IMG/VR virus record: IMGVR_UViG_3300033146_004589
Location: 1-35,333 of that record
DNA from: a virus
Length of the DNA: 35,333 nucleotides
Reading direction: 5' to 3' (one strand)
The notes beneath the pieces are model-generated. The model made no database searches and was not told the origin of the DNA. It saw only the letters and a list, made by a program, of their open reading frames with translations. Shown here in pieces: positions 8,186-16,148 of the stretch. The position numbers were made by a program, and so were the translations under genes. Positions within the stretch are counted from its first letter, which is position 1; each line of letters begins with the position of its first letter.

Positions 8186-8743
8186 TCAATCTTTAATTTG
8201 TTTTATAATAATTTCTTCAGGACAGTTTTCTTTAATACTGTCAAATTTGTTACATAATTCGCCACCTCTTTTCAGATGTTCGACATTTTCGTTTAATAAA
8301 TCTGCGTACAGTTTGAAATACTTATGCGGAAATAGATATGATTCAACATATACCCATTCAGGCGTGTGGATTCCAAAATATGTACTGATTGCTTTTTTAG
8401 ATGAAGAAGAGAATTTAGAATATTTACCAATTAAAAAGTTATCAAAATCATCTTTATATTCTGGTAAATCTAAATTAAAAACATAAGCTATAAAACCATC
8501 ATTTAGAAATATACTTGTTTCTAACATGGTATGAGGCATAAGTTTTTTAATCTCGAATCTTTTCCATTCCTCAGTGTCTTCGATCTTGTAAACACAAATT
8601 AATTTTCGTTCAGAATAATCGATACGTTCACCCATTGACACAAATGTATCAATAGGTTTCGGATCTCTATTCTTATCAAATTTTAATAGTGGATACAGGA
8701 AAGTTTTAGATTTTTGGAAATACTTTCTATACAACTCCTCCAT
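8186..8743 (-). CDS. Hypothetical protein (185 aa) in replication cluster
   Basis: 185 residues, mixed alpha/beta, rich in aromatic residues, without recognised motifs. Its start codon abuts the stop of the PD-(D/E)XK nuclease gene, and it ends 5 bases before the next gene, so all are co-transcribed. Function unknown. Confidence 0.6.
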   Translation of the reverse strand: MEELYRKYFQKSKTFLYPLLKFDKNRDPKPIDTFVSMGERIDYSERKLICVYKIEDTEEWKRFEIKKLMPHTMLETSIFLNDGFIAYVFNLDLPEYKDDFDNFLIGKYSKFSSSSKKAISTYFGIHTPEWVYVESYLFPHKYFKLYADLLNENVEHLKRGGELCNKFDSIKENCPEEIIIKQIKD

Positions 8744-9793
8744 TTACAATACTAATTCGTGATTTTCATTAATCAAGAAATTGTAAGGAAGAGAAAAGTC
8801 TTTTTTGTCAAAGTGAAATTTAGCTTCTTGAATTACATTATTAAGCTCAAGTTTCCATTTAGCCATAGTTTCATCTGATATTTTAACAATTCCAGTCTGA
8901 CCATAAGTATCAACGATTATAAATCGATAAACAATTTTCCAATCTTTATACTCTGGTAATAAACCATAATTATCAATTACCATATTATGATACATGGCAG
9001 CTTGAATCCAATACTTATAAAATTCAATAGTTTCTGCAATAGTAGAAATAGATTTCTGACTTCTTTTTAAGTCATTGATTCTAATTTCTTTTTTAGATGG
9101 ATCAAATACAAGATTATCAATAATACCTCTTAAATTAAAAGGAAGTTCTTCTTTTATTTGAACAAGCACAACTTCATTAATTTTACTAATTCCATTCATG
9201 GAATCAGCGAAAAATCCCATAATCTCCATTACTTGAGGATTACTTTTTACTTTTTCTACTGCTTCTTTAATGAAATCATAAGTATCAACTGAAATTATTG
9301 TCTTGCCTTCAGCCTCTTTAAGATAACTCCAGTAATCATTATTGTCTTCAGTAAGAATTTTCTTTAATCTTCCTTCGTCTGTTTTTAACGATTGATACAG
9401 ATTAATTTCAGATAAATAAGAAAGGATATCGGTATCGTAATCACCTAATTTTGTTCTTGCAGTTTCAGTATCTTCTTCCATATCCATTTTATACAACTCG
9501 AACACGTTGTAAATTAGTTTTTTCTGACTATCACTAGGCATTTTTGTACTCGCCATAATATATTCATCATCGAATCGCTCTGGCGTAAGCAGTAAACAAT
9601 GTAATAAACTACCCTCGATCATTCCGTCAGTTTGAGTATCCTCTCTCTGATTTAGAATATAATGCCTATAAAAAGCATCCGGGCTATATAATAGTTTGTT
9701 TATCCCTGAATAGGATAATAAGAATGGTGTAGAAAAGAATTTATCTTCTTTTTTCATTCTGTCTCCATAATTTAGAGCTTCAAATTTCTTCAT
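8744..9793 (-). CDS. PD-(D/E)XK nuclease, RecB/Cas4-like (DUF3799-type)
   Basis: 349 residues. The N-terminus has the pattern of phage RecB-like nucleases (SYSGINKLLYSPDAFYRHYI, then EGSLLHCLLLTPERF with H65). The catalytic core is LRGIID with D226, then INDLKRS giving D241-x-K243, and the helix QAAMYH (Q264...Y268). This order H...D...DxK...QxxxY is that of RecB-family exonucleases. No cysteines for a Cas4 iron-sulfur cluster are evident. Likely role: DNA end resection in phage recombination or replication, together with the Sak4-like ATPase. It overlaps the GIY-YIG gene by 14 bases. Confidence 0.82.
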   Translation of the reverse strand: MKKFEALNYGDRMKKEDKFFSTPFLLSYSGINKLLYSPDAFYRHYILNQREDTQTDGMIEGSLLHCLLLTPERFDDEYIMASTKMPSDSQKKLIYNVFELYKMDMEEDTETARTKLGDYDTDILSYLSEINLYQSLKTDEGRLKKILTEDNNDYWSYLKEAEGKTIISVDTYDFIKEAVEKVKSNPQVMEIMGFFADSMNGISKINEVVLVQIKEELPFNLRGIIDNLVFDPSKKEIRINDLKRSQKSISTIAETIEFYKYWIQAAMYHNMVIDNYGLLPEYKDWKIVYRFIIVDTYGQTGIVKISDETMAKWKLELNNVIQEAKFHFDKKDFSLPYNFLINENHELVL

Positions 9794-10247
9794 TCTCTCT
9801 CGATTTTACTGGTTTATTTTCCATGTCTTTTCTAAAATATCTACTAGCAATGTTTCCATTATAAGTATCATTAGCAAGTACATCATATTTCATTTGCCAT
9901 TTAAGCTCTATAAAAGTGAGATACTTTTTGTTGCTGGCAAATTCTATGATAATTCTTTCGAAATTATCAACACCATATTTTTTGATGTCTTTTTTTAGGT
10001 CTTCTGATGAACCGTAATATTTTTTCCAGTTAGTCTCAGTAACTGTATGCTTGAATGTTTTTCTAGTTTTTGTAAGGGCTTTCTCTCGTTTACCAATACG
10101 TTTTTTTCTAAAACTTAAAACATTCTTTTTGCCAACGTAGAACTTTTTAGTTTTGTTGTTTACAATAACATACGCGAATCCCATAGTGCCTTTAGGCATA
10201 TCCTCTAAGTTCACGATTTCTTTGCTCTCGAATCTCCAATTCTTCAT
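9780..10247 (-). CDS. Free-standing GIY-YIG family nuclease
   Basis: 155 residues. The N-terminal GIY-YIG module appears as GFAYVIVNNKTKKFYVGKK, followed by many basic residues and then WKKYYGSSEDLKKDIKKYG and IELKWQMKYDV, whose Glu fits the metal-binding Glu of the family. The organisation matches Seg-like free-standing phage nucleases rather than intron-encoded ones: no intron elements surround it and it overlaps both neighbours, its 5' end running 56 bases into the primase gene. Mobility or recombination-related cleavage are both possible. Confidence 0.75.
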   Translation of the reverse strand: MKNWRFESKEIVNLEDMPKGTMGFAYVIVNNKTKKFYVGKKNVLSFRKKRIGKREKALTKTRKTFKHTVTETNWKKYYGSSEDLKKDIKKYGVDNFERIIIEFASNKKYLTFIELKWQMKYDVLANDTYNGNIASRYFRKDMENKPVKSRENEEI

Positions 10248-11259
10248 GGTCTATATAATTTAATAATTCATATTTATCCATAGATTTATGAATGAAAGGA
10301 ATAATAATAACTTTAGACTCATTAACGCCTCTAGCCTTCATTATATCACTAATATCTTTCTCATATGGAATATAACAGATTGCTAAGTTATAAAGATCTT
10401 TGTATTTCTGCATAGCTTTTATGCCTGCTTTATCATTATCGAATAAAACTAACACATGTGTATGAATACTTTTGATTCTTTTTATTACTCGAGAATCAAT
10501 CATTGTATTTTCGCTATTTGGAGCGATAATATCAGCTTTGATATTCATACTTCTTAATGTCATTATATCTTTCAATGACGAGGCGATAATCATAACATCT
10601 TCATAATACGCCTGTTCACTTCCTTGAATATAGGAAGTATCAAAAGTCATGAATTTGTTTTTCTTATCTTTAGGCTTGTAAATTTTATAAAGAATTCCAT
10701 CATTCTTAAAGTATCCATACATATAATCCCTATTGTAAATATCAAAAGACTGTAATATTTCACCATCTCCTGTAATTTTTACCATAGTGTATGATAATAT
10801 AGGTCTTACATTATACTCTATTAAAATTTTACTACTAATATTAAAAGACGACCAAAATTTAGCGTCTCTTGTATTCCAATTTCTTGTTTTTATATTCTTA
10901 ACAATCCATTTAGAAGATTTGATACTTAATGGTTTGTCTGGAGTACCTCCACTTTTCTTAAATTCAATATAATCTTTCTTGATTTTGTTGTATGCATTAG
11001 AGTAATTCAACCCGAGCATTCCAGCAACAAGAGCAATCATATCACCACTTTTATCAGCAGAAAAATCTTTAAAATAATACTTTTGCTTATCTGCAAAATA
11101 AGAAATGATTAAAGATGGATCTTTATCAGCATGATTAAATATGCTTTTAATTTTAAATCTTTGACCTATTGCTTTTTCAGGTAGATTCATATAATTGTCA
11201 AGTATCCATTCAGATGGGATATCATCATTATTGTGTACATAATTAGAACTTGAAAACAT
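10192..11259 (-). CDS. TOPRIM DNA primase (DnaG-like)
   Basis: 355 residues from ATG at 11259; an extension to 11295 is open but lacks support. Residues 35-80 resemble the N-terminal template-binding part of DnaG (DPSLIISYFAD, YYFKDFSADKSGDMIALV) yet contain no zinc-binding cysteines. The TOPRIM part shows DVMIIASSLKDIMTLRSMN, where the usual first Glu is Ser (S228), and the DxD motif LFDNDKAG (D274, D276). It would synthesise primers for lagging-strand replication beside the DnaB-type helicase. The missing zinc ligands and the Ser in place of Glu are departures from bacterial DnaG. Confidence 0.8.
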   Translation of the reverse strand: MFSSSNYVHNNDDIPSEWILDNYMNLPEKAIGQRFKIKSIFNHADKDPSLIISYFADKQKYYFKDFSADKSGDMIALVAGMLGLNYSNAYNKIKKDYIEFKKSGGTPDKPLSIKSSKWIVKNIKTRNWNTRDAKFWSSFNISSKILIEYNVRPILSYTMVKITGDGEILQSFDIYNRDYMYGYFKNDGILYKIYKPKDKKNKFMTFDTSYIQGSEQAYYEDVMIIASSLKDIMTLRSMNIKADIIAPNSENTMIDSRVIKRIKSIHTHVLVLFDNDKAGIKAMQKYKDLYNLAICYIPYEKDISDIMKARGVNESKVIIIPFIHKSMDKYELLNYIDHEELEIREQRNRELRGYA

Positions 11260-11315
11260 AATATGAAAGATTAAAAGAGGGCATCGGTTTGACACCCTCT
11301 AATTTAATATAGTAA

Positions 11316-12032
11316 TTAATCCAATGTAGGAGCGCCTAAATCGGCTGCGGTAGGACCTTCGTCAGCCTGACCACCAAAACCCTGAACATCTGTAGATTCT
11401 TTTGGCTTGTCAGCTTTGATGATATGAGTTTCTTCATCAAATCTGATAAGGTCTTTTACTGGCTCGCCTTTATCGTCAAGCGCAATAGTATAAGGGAATT
11501 TCTTACCGTTTTTCTTTGGGAAGAATAAATTGTAATTAGGAGAGTCGTAACCATCCTTATAATATTCTCTTCCTGCAACACAATATGTAGCCCATAATTC
11601 AGGATTTGTTAAGAAAGCTTTAACTTTTTCAACATACTCCTCAATAGTATCTGCTTGTATTTTGGCAGTTTGGATTTGTTCAAATACTCCTAATTGAGTA
11701 GCTAAACCATTTATCCAATTAAATATCTGACCATCTCTATCGATAGTCTTTCCTTTCCATTCAAATTCTGAAAAAGGATATCTACTTGCGCCAACTGTAG
11801 CAATCATACCATTGTATGTTCCTGCATCTGGATTTTCTTTATCGATCGCGATTCCTTCAAAATCATCACCTAAATGAGGACCTTCTAAAAGGATATTCAC
11901 AAATAAAGAACCTGGCTTAAAGTCTGGCTCAACCATTGTGATATCGATAATTCTACAATAATGCTCTCCTGGAGATAAGATTTTACTTCCTCCGCCAGTA
12001 TTGTGTTCGTACTCGCCTGCGTTAAAATTCAT
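11316..12032 (-). CDS. Probable single-stranded DNA-binding protein
   Basis: 238 residues. A beta-rich core (SPGEHYCRIIDITMVEPDF, LFVNILLEGPHLGDDFEGIAI) looks like an OB-type barrel, followed by a helical part and a long acidic, Gly/Ala-rich flexible tail ending in GAPTLD. Core, disordered tail and position directly beside the Sak4-like ATPase fit the SSB of this phage type. There is no textbook SSB signature, so the assignment is by fold pattern and neighbourhood. Confidence 0.6.
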   Translation of the reverse strand: MNFNAGEYEHNTGGGSKILSPGEHYCRIIDITMVEPDFKPGSLFVNILLEGPHLGDDFEGIAIDKENPDAGTYNGMIATVGASRYPFSEFEWKGKTIDRDGQIFNWINGLATQLGVFEQIQTAKIQADTIEEYVEKVKAFLTNPELWATYCVAGREYYKDGYDSPNYNLFFPKKNGKKFPYTIALDDKGEPVKDLIRFDEETHIIKADKPKESTDVQGFGGQADEGPTAADLGAPTLD

Positions 12033-12053
12033 TTTTTTAAATTTAAAAGATTA

Positions 12054-12854
12054 TTATTTAATATATACTTTGTCCCAACTTGTTACAAATGAACCATCAT
12101 CTAAGATTTCAGAAATAACAATTTCTTCATTCTTTAAATGGCTACATCTTGCACCACAAGCTACATCATCTTTAGTTCTAAAACTCAAGATATTTTTGTT
12201 TCCTTTTCTAAACATATATCCGATAGCGTCACTGCTTGAAGCAGTAATTCTTGAAATCTTACCTGTTAAATCTAAGTCGGAAGTGCTTACTTCAACTCCA
12301 TTTTTCTCTAAATTGGTGTTTTTAACGTGTCCAATAAGAATAATATGCGGAGCTAATGATTTAACATAATTAATAACTTTTTCGAAAGCTAAACGCAACC
12401 AGTAATAACCACCACCATTTGCAAGACCTAATATGTTTCCATATTTTTTCTTTCCTTCGGTAAACCAGTTTTTACCCATTGGAGATTTAGAAAATAATTC
12501 TTCAGCATAAGGAATACAAATATCCTCCAGCTTAGTAATAGTATCTAAAGCTATATATTTATAAGGCTTTCCTGCCTTAATAATAGCCTCTCCAATTTTA
12601 CGAATTCCAGCTATAGAATTAGCTTGAACTTTTAAGGCATCAACATAATCTGAACCCTCTTCTAAGTCAATAATAAGACAATCTGGTAGAGTAGCCAGTA
12701 ATGATGTTTTACCTACTTTAGGCTTACTAAAAATAATTAAATTTTTAGGATTTTTTACTGTTGCTTTAATTGGAGTAAATGGTAATATCAACTCGTCTTT
12801 ACCGGCAACAGCAGCTTTCTCTTCTTCAAGTTTCCCCTTCTTTGTTTCTGCCAT
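12054..12854 (-). CDS. Sak4-like RecA-fold ATPase (single-strand annealing/recombination)
   Basis: 266 residues. Walker A is FSKPKVGKTS (K49, T50), followed by LPDCLIIDLEEGSDY, and Walker B is YKYIALDTITKLED (D104). A glycine-rich segment (LGLANGGGYYWLRLAF) and HIILIGHVKN complete the core; this is the AAA_24/Sak4 pattern of phage recombinases. It would anneal or exchange strands together with the SSB-like protein 21 bases downstream and the RecB-like nuclease. The start codon lies in the context AAATTATGGC. Confidence 0.85.
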   Translation of the reverse strand: MAETKKGKLEEEKAAVAGKDELILPFTPIKATVKNPKNLIIFSKPKVGKTSLLATLPDCLIIDLEEGSDYVDALKVQANSIAGIRKIGEAIIKAGKPYKYIALDTITKLEDICIPYAEELFSKSPMGKNWFTEGKKKYGNILGLANGGGYYWLRLAFEKVINYVKSLAPHIILIGHVKNTNLEKNGVEVSTSDLDLTGKISRITASSSDAIGYMFRKGNKNILSFRTKDDVACGARCSHLKNEEIVISEILDDGSFVTSWDKVYIK

Positions 12855-12857
12855 AAT

Positions 12858-13478
12858 TTACTTTTTACTAATTAATTTATTTAACCATTTCTTACCTGAA
12901 TATGGCTTGTTTTGTACAATACAATAAAAATCACGTATTGTCATTTTCGAAAAATGATCATCTTCAAGATCTTCGAATAAATCAGAATATTCTTCTTCCA
13001 GTTCTGGAGATTTCTTTTCTGATATTTTTGCTTCCTTTTTAATAATCTCAGCTTTGGATTTTGTTACGCTAGTTTCATTAATAAGCTCAAGCTCATCAAT
13101 TCTAATAGCCCAACTAGGATGTGACATGTTATCGCTTTTTTTGTATCTATCAGGATCCATCTCCCATTCCGGATTATTTTTTAATTTGTACAATCTACGA
13201 TGCATCGGATCGAAAAAATTATGATCCCAATTGCATAATTCTATATAAATATCTTTATTAGAATTTAATTCGCTTTTAAAGAACCTAATTGCCGGTGGTT
13301 TATCACCGTCCTTATCAAGTTCAAATTCCTTTGAGCCATAACAAAGTTTAGTTTTAAACTCTATTGATGGTAATTTTAATGATTCAAATAAATCTTTCCA
13401 AAAAGGAAAAAATTCTTCAGCTAAATCATTAAAACTTCTTTTTTTATTATCCGCAGACGCGGAATCAAAATTAGCCAT
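12858..13478 (-). CDS. Hypothetical protein between DnaB and Sak4 genes
   Basis: 206 residues. The first ~130 residues are beta-rich with aromatic residues; residues about 130-165 are charged and Lys/Glu-rich; the end is basic (GKKWLNKLISKK). No motif recognised. Its position between the helicase and the recombinase suggests a replication accessory such as a loader or SSB partner, but nothing in the sequence shows it. Confidence 0.6.
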   Translation of the reverse strand: MANFDSASADNKKRSFNDLAEEFFPFWKDLFESLKLPSIEFKTKLCYGSKEFELDKDGDKPPAIRFFKSELNSNKDIYIELCNWDHNFFDPMHRRLYKLKNNPEWEMDPDRYKKSDNMSHPSWAIRIDELELINETSVTKSKAEIIKKEAKISEKKSPELEEEYSDLFEDLEDDHFSKMTIRDFYCIVQNKPYSGKKWLNKLISKK

Positions 13479-13487
13479 ATATTTATT

Positions 13488-14540
13488 TTAAGATGATGAA
13501 AATTTCATTTTTCCTCCTGGAGCAGGCACTTCTTTTATGCTCATTGTTGGATAATCAGCCATATACCATTGAATATCTAATGTTCCGAATCTATTTTTCA
13601 AGATATGCATAGCTAATAAGAATTTATCAGTAGGTCCAATTTCATATTTTAAGGGACCATATACGCTGAGGTTGTATTTAGCAGGTCTATTATATGCAAT
13701 AACCACATCAGCAGCTTGCATTAACCAGTCACTGCCATAAATATCAGCATCAGTAGGATAATTAGATAACATACCAGGTCGTTGCCTTTCCGAATCATCA
13801 ATGCTTCTGTTTAATTGAGAAAGTATTATGAAAGTAAAAGGATAAGCATTTTTTAATTCTGTTAATGTAGTAGATAAATTCTGTAATGTTTCTTGTTTAG
13901 ATCTTTCAGAAGCGTCTTGTTTTACAAGAAGCGTATGATCCAAAGTTATAAATACAGGCTTTCTACCTTGAGCAATAAAAAAATCAATTGCTGTTTTCTT
14001 AATTTGCTTTACTGTTAATGCTTTATCTATCACGTATTCTTTTCTGTGACCTTGTTCTTTTGAATATTTTCTTAATTTATCTAAATCTTCAGATGTAAGT
14101 CTTGGCATCCCATCATCTTCAGCAGATTGAATATATCTTACATCAAGATTAGTTCCTGCAGATAATTCTCGAATACCTAAATTTTCAGCTAACATTTCAA
14201 ATTGAAAATGTAACACACTAAAATCTTGATCTTTATTTAATTCTTGAACTTCTTTTGCAATAGTGTTAGCGATTAAAGTTTTACCAACTCCAGGTCTTGT
14301 TGAAATAATATATAACGCTTGCCATTCTATACCATTTAAACCGATTTTATTAAAGCCTTTCCATGATGTTTTTAATGACTTTATTCTGCCAGCTCTTCTA
14401 TCAATAATTCGTTTGTAACTATTCTCGATCACATCGGAATATTTCTTCCAAAGTGTCTTTGTAGTTTTGGTAGGTTTTTTATCTCCAGGAGCTCCAGTCT
14501 CTTTAGAATCAACCTTTGTAGAATCAAATTTATATTCCAT
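13488..14540 (-). CDS. Replicative DnaB-type helicase, RecA-fold C-terminal domain only
   Basis: 350 residues from ATG at 14540; the open frame extends ten codons further to a TTG, which is less likely. Walker A is STRPGVGKT (K87, T88), Walker B is FITLDHTLLV, then FIILSQLNRS, YGSDWLMQAADVVIAYNRP and a late LKNRFG that may hold the arginine finger. Only ~70 residues precede the motor, so the DnaB N-terminal primase-interaction domain is missing. It should unwind the phage fork at the hexamer level with the primase at 10192-11259. Confidence 0.88.
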   Translation of the reverse strand: MEYKFDSTKVDSKETGAPGDKKPTKTTKTLWKKYSDVIENSYKRIIDRRAGRIKSLKTSWKGFNKIGLNGIEWQALYIISTRPGVGKTLIANTIAKEVQELNKDQDFSVLHFQFEMLAENLGIRELSAGTNLDVRYIQSAEDDGMPRLTSEDLDKLRKYSKEQGHRKEYVIDKALTVKQIKKTAIDFFIAQGRKPVFITLDHTLLVKQDASERSKQETLQNLSTTLTELKNAYPFTFIILSQLNRSIDDSERQRPGMLSNYPTDADIYGSDWLMQAADVVIAYNRPAKYNLSVYGPLKYEIGPTDKFLLAMHILKNRFGTLDIQWYMADYPTMSIKEVPAPGGKMKFSSS

Positions 14541-14579
14541 ATTTTTAAAAAAAGGGTTAGTAATATACAAAAATAAATC

Positions 14580-15293
14580 TTACCATATTATAGGTTCTTG
14601 ATTATTTTTTAAGATTAATTCATTGATCTTATTAAACACATCTTTATTATCCCATTTATAACCTGTGCTACCGGGGTAATCTAATAATATTATATGCTGA
14701 TCATCGGTTATTAAATCGGTATAAAATTTAGCGTTTTCGCCAAATATTACAAAAACTAAATTTTTCTTATAACTACTAATCATATCTATAAAAAACACAA
14801 CGAAATCATTCCACGCTTGAAGGCTTTGATGTCTTCCTGGATTATCAATATGTGCAGTTAGAGAAGAGTTCAGTAGTAAAACTCCTTGCTCTGCCCATAC
14901 TTTTAAATCGTTATTGAAATCAGAAAGTGTTTTTCTATTATTATACACAGTATTCATAACAGCACTATGTAAAACTTTAAGAGGTAGTTCTTTCTTAATT
15001 TCGTTAGAATGACTAAAAGCTAATCCATCAGCTACACCAATTTTATTATATGGCTCATCGGCTAGAAATACCACCTTCAAGTCATTATATGGGCAATAAT
15101 AAAAAGGATTCATTATATTCTTAATTTTTGGAGTGAATCTATTTCCATCCTCCATTTCTCCAATTAATGCTTTGATTACATTTCTGAATTCTGTAGAATT
15201 GACATATCTTCTCAATATAGGATCCCATCCTTTTTTACCGAGTTCTTCATTGAAGATTTTAGATATTTCATTTATGTCTTTAATTATAGCCAT
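14580..15293 (-). CDS. Uracil-DNA glycosylase-fold protein with altered active site
   Basis: 237 residues, normal length for family 1 UDG. The fold signature is plain: VVFLADEPYNKIGVADGLAFS aligns without gaps to the GQDPYH...GLAFS motif, WAEQGVLLLNSSLTA keeps N142 of the LLLN motif, and VFVIFGENAKF is the next strand. But the catalytic Asp of GQDPYH is E80, its His is N83, and HPSPLS is replaced by Y206-PGST, losing the catalytic His and the usual Leu-loop. It may be a weak or altered glycosylase, or a structural DNA-binding relative. It is the first gene of the leftward replication run, 46 bases from a divergent gene. Confidence 0.8.
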   Translation of the reverse strand: MAIIKDINEISKIFNEELGKKGWDPILRRYVNSTEFRNVIKALIGEMEDGNRFTPKIKNIMNPFYYCPYNDLKVVFLADEPYNKIGVADGLAFSHSNEIKKELPLKVLHSAVMNTVYNNRKTLSDFNNDLKVWAEQGVLLLNSSLTAHIDNPGRHQSLQAWNDFVVFFIDMISSYKKNLVFVIFGENAKFYTDLITDDQHIILLDYPGSTGYKWDNKDVFNKINELILKNNQEPIIW

Positions 15294-15301
15294 AATTTAT
15301 T

Positions 15302-15309
15302 TATATTTG
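15302..15309 (+). promoter_or_regulatory. Possible Bacteroidota-type -7 box (TATATTTG) in divergent gap
   Basis: TATATTTG matches TAnnTTTG and lies 30 bases before the ATG of the only plus-strand gene in this region, inside the 46-base gap between divergent genes. A good -33 box is not visible. The identical octamer precedes the plus-strand lysis cassette at 269-276, which adds some weight. Confidence 0.3.
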
Positions 15310-15339
15310 TGATTATTAATCATTTAAAATTTAACCAAT

Positions 15340-15759
15340 ATGTCAGATGAAAAGCATGATATTATCTTACCTGATGCTATAGTATCAGTAAGAATTAGTA
15401 CTGGATTTTACCAAAAACTTCAATCGGTTTTAAACGCTGTTACTAAGAATAAAACAAAAGATGAAATTAATAAAGCTTATGCTCAAATTAAAGCTAAAAA
15501 AATAACAGAAGAATGGGTTCAGCAATTAGAAACTATGTTTATCTTACTTAAAGAGTTTCAAGAAGAAGCTAAAAAAGCAGGATTTGTTAGAAGCATGACT
15601 GAGCAGGAAGTTAAAGATTACATCAAGGAAAAATTTCCTGAAGATGCTAAAAAAATTGAAGAGGTTGATAAAAAAATCGCTGAAAAAAAAGAAATTAGAG
15701 ATAGATTAGATCTTGACAAAGTAGATACTGAAAGTATCGATAATATAGATGATGTTTAA
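15340..15759 (+). CDS. Lone plus-strand helical hypothetical protein
   Basis: 139 residues, mostly helical, highly charged, Lys/Glu-rich, with a long coiled-coil-like C-terminus ending in acidic residues (NIDDV). The N-terminus LPDAIVSVRISTGFYQKLQSVLNAV is the least charged part. It is transcribed against all its neighbours, divergent from the UDG-like gene and convergent with the next gene, whose stop codon overlaps its own. The separate orientation suggests its own promoter and timing. Function unknown. Confidence 0.7.
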   Translation: MSDEKHDIILPDAIVSVRISTGFYQKLQSVLNAVTKNKTKDEINKAYAQIKAKKITEEWVQQLETMFILLKEFQEEAKKAGFVRSMTEQEVKDYIKEKFPEDAKKIEEVDKKIAEKKEIRDRLDLDKVDTESIDNIDDV

Positions 15760-16148
15760 TAAACATCAGATCCTATATCTCTACCAATACTTATACAAGC
15801 TTCAATGGCTGTTGCTAATTCACTTTTAGAGCAGTCTTTGAAGCTTTTTACTTCTATCTCATCTTTAAGACTTGCTGAAACTAAACCAGCTCTTTTCTTT
15901 ACATGGTATTTCATATCAGCTACTGTATCACCATTATCTTTAGCTAATTGCTTAATTAGCACATGAACTTTAGCTAACTGCCCGAGAGATTTCTCTCTTG
16001 GATCAAGCTCAACAGAATAAAAACAATTTACTACTTGACCATCTTCAAGACTATTTAAAAACTGCTTATATCTTGGAGCGTCTTCTGGATTAAACTTAAA
16101 ACCACCTTCTTTTCGGAAAGTGGCTTTTACTTCTATGTTTTGAATCAT
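15756..16148 (-). CDS. NinB-like recombination protein (tentative)
   Basis: 130 residues. The segment ELDPREKSLGQLAKVHVLIKQLA followed by MKYHVKKRAGL and then KDCSKSELATAIEACISI resembles the order seen in NinB-type phage proteins: a basic, Gln-containing helix, a hydrophobic 'K..LK' helix and a final Ser-led helix. The match is weak. Its ATG overlaps the stop of the SF2 helicase gene (TAATG/ATGA-type coupling), so the two are probably made together. Confidence 0.4.
   Translation of the reverse strand: MIQNIEVKATFRKEGGFKFNPEDAPRYKQFLNSLEDGQVVNCFYSVELDPREKSLGQLAKVHVLIKQLAKDNGDTVADMKYHVKKRAGLVSASLKDEIEVKSFKDCSKSELATAIEACISIGRDIGSDVY

Noticed and set aside
9780-10247. Third intron around the free-standing GIY-YIG gene
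   Set aside because: No R or S group I elements flank it, and the neighbouring primase and nuclease genes are each intact and overlap it.
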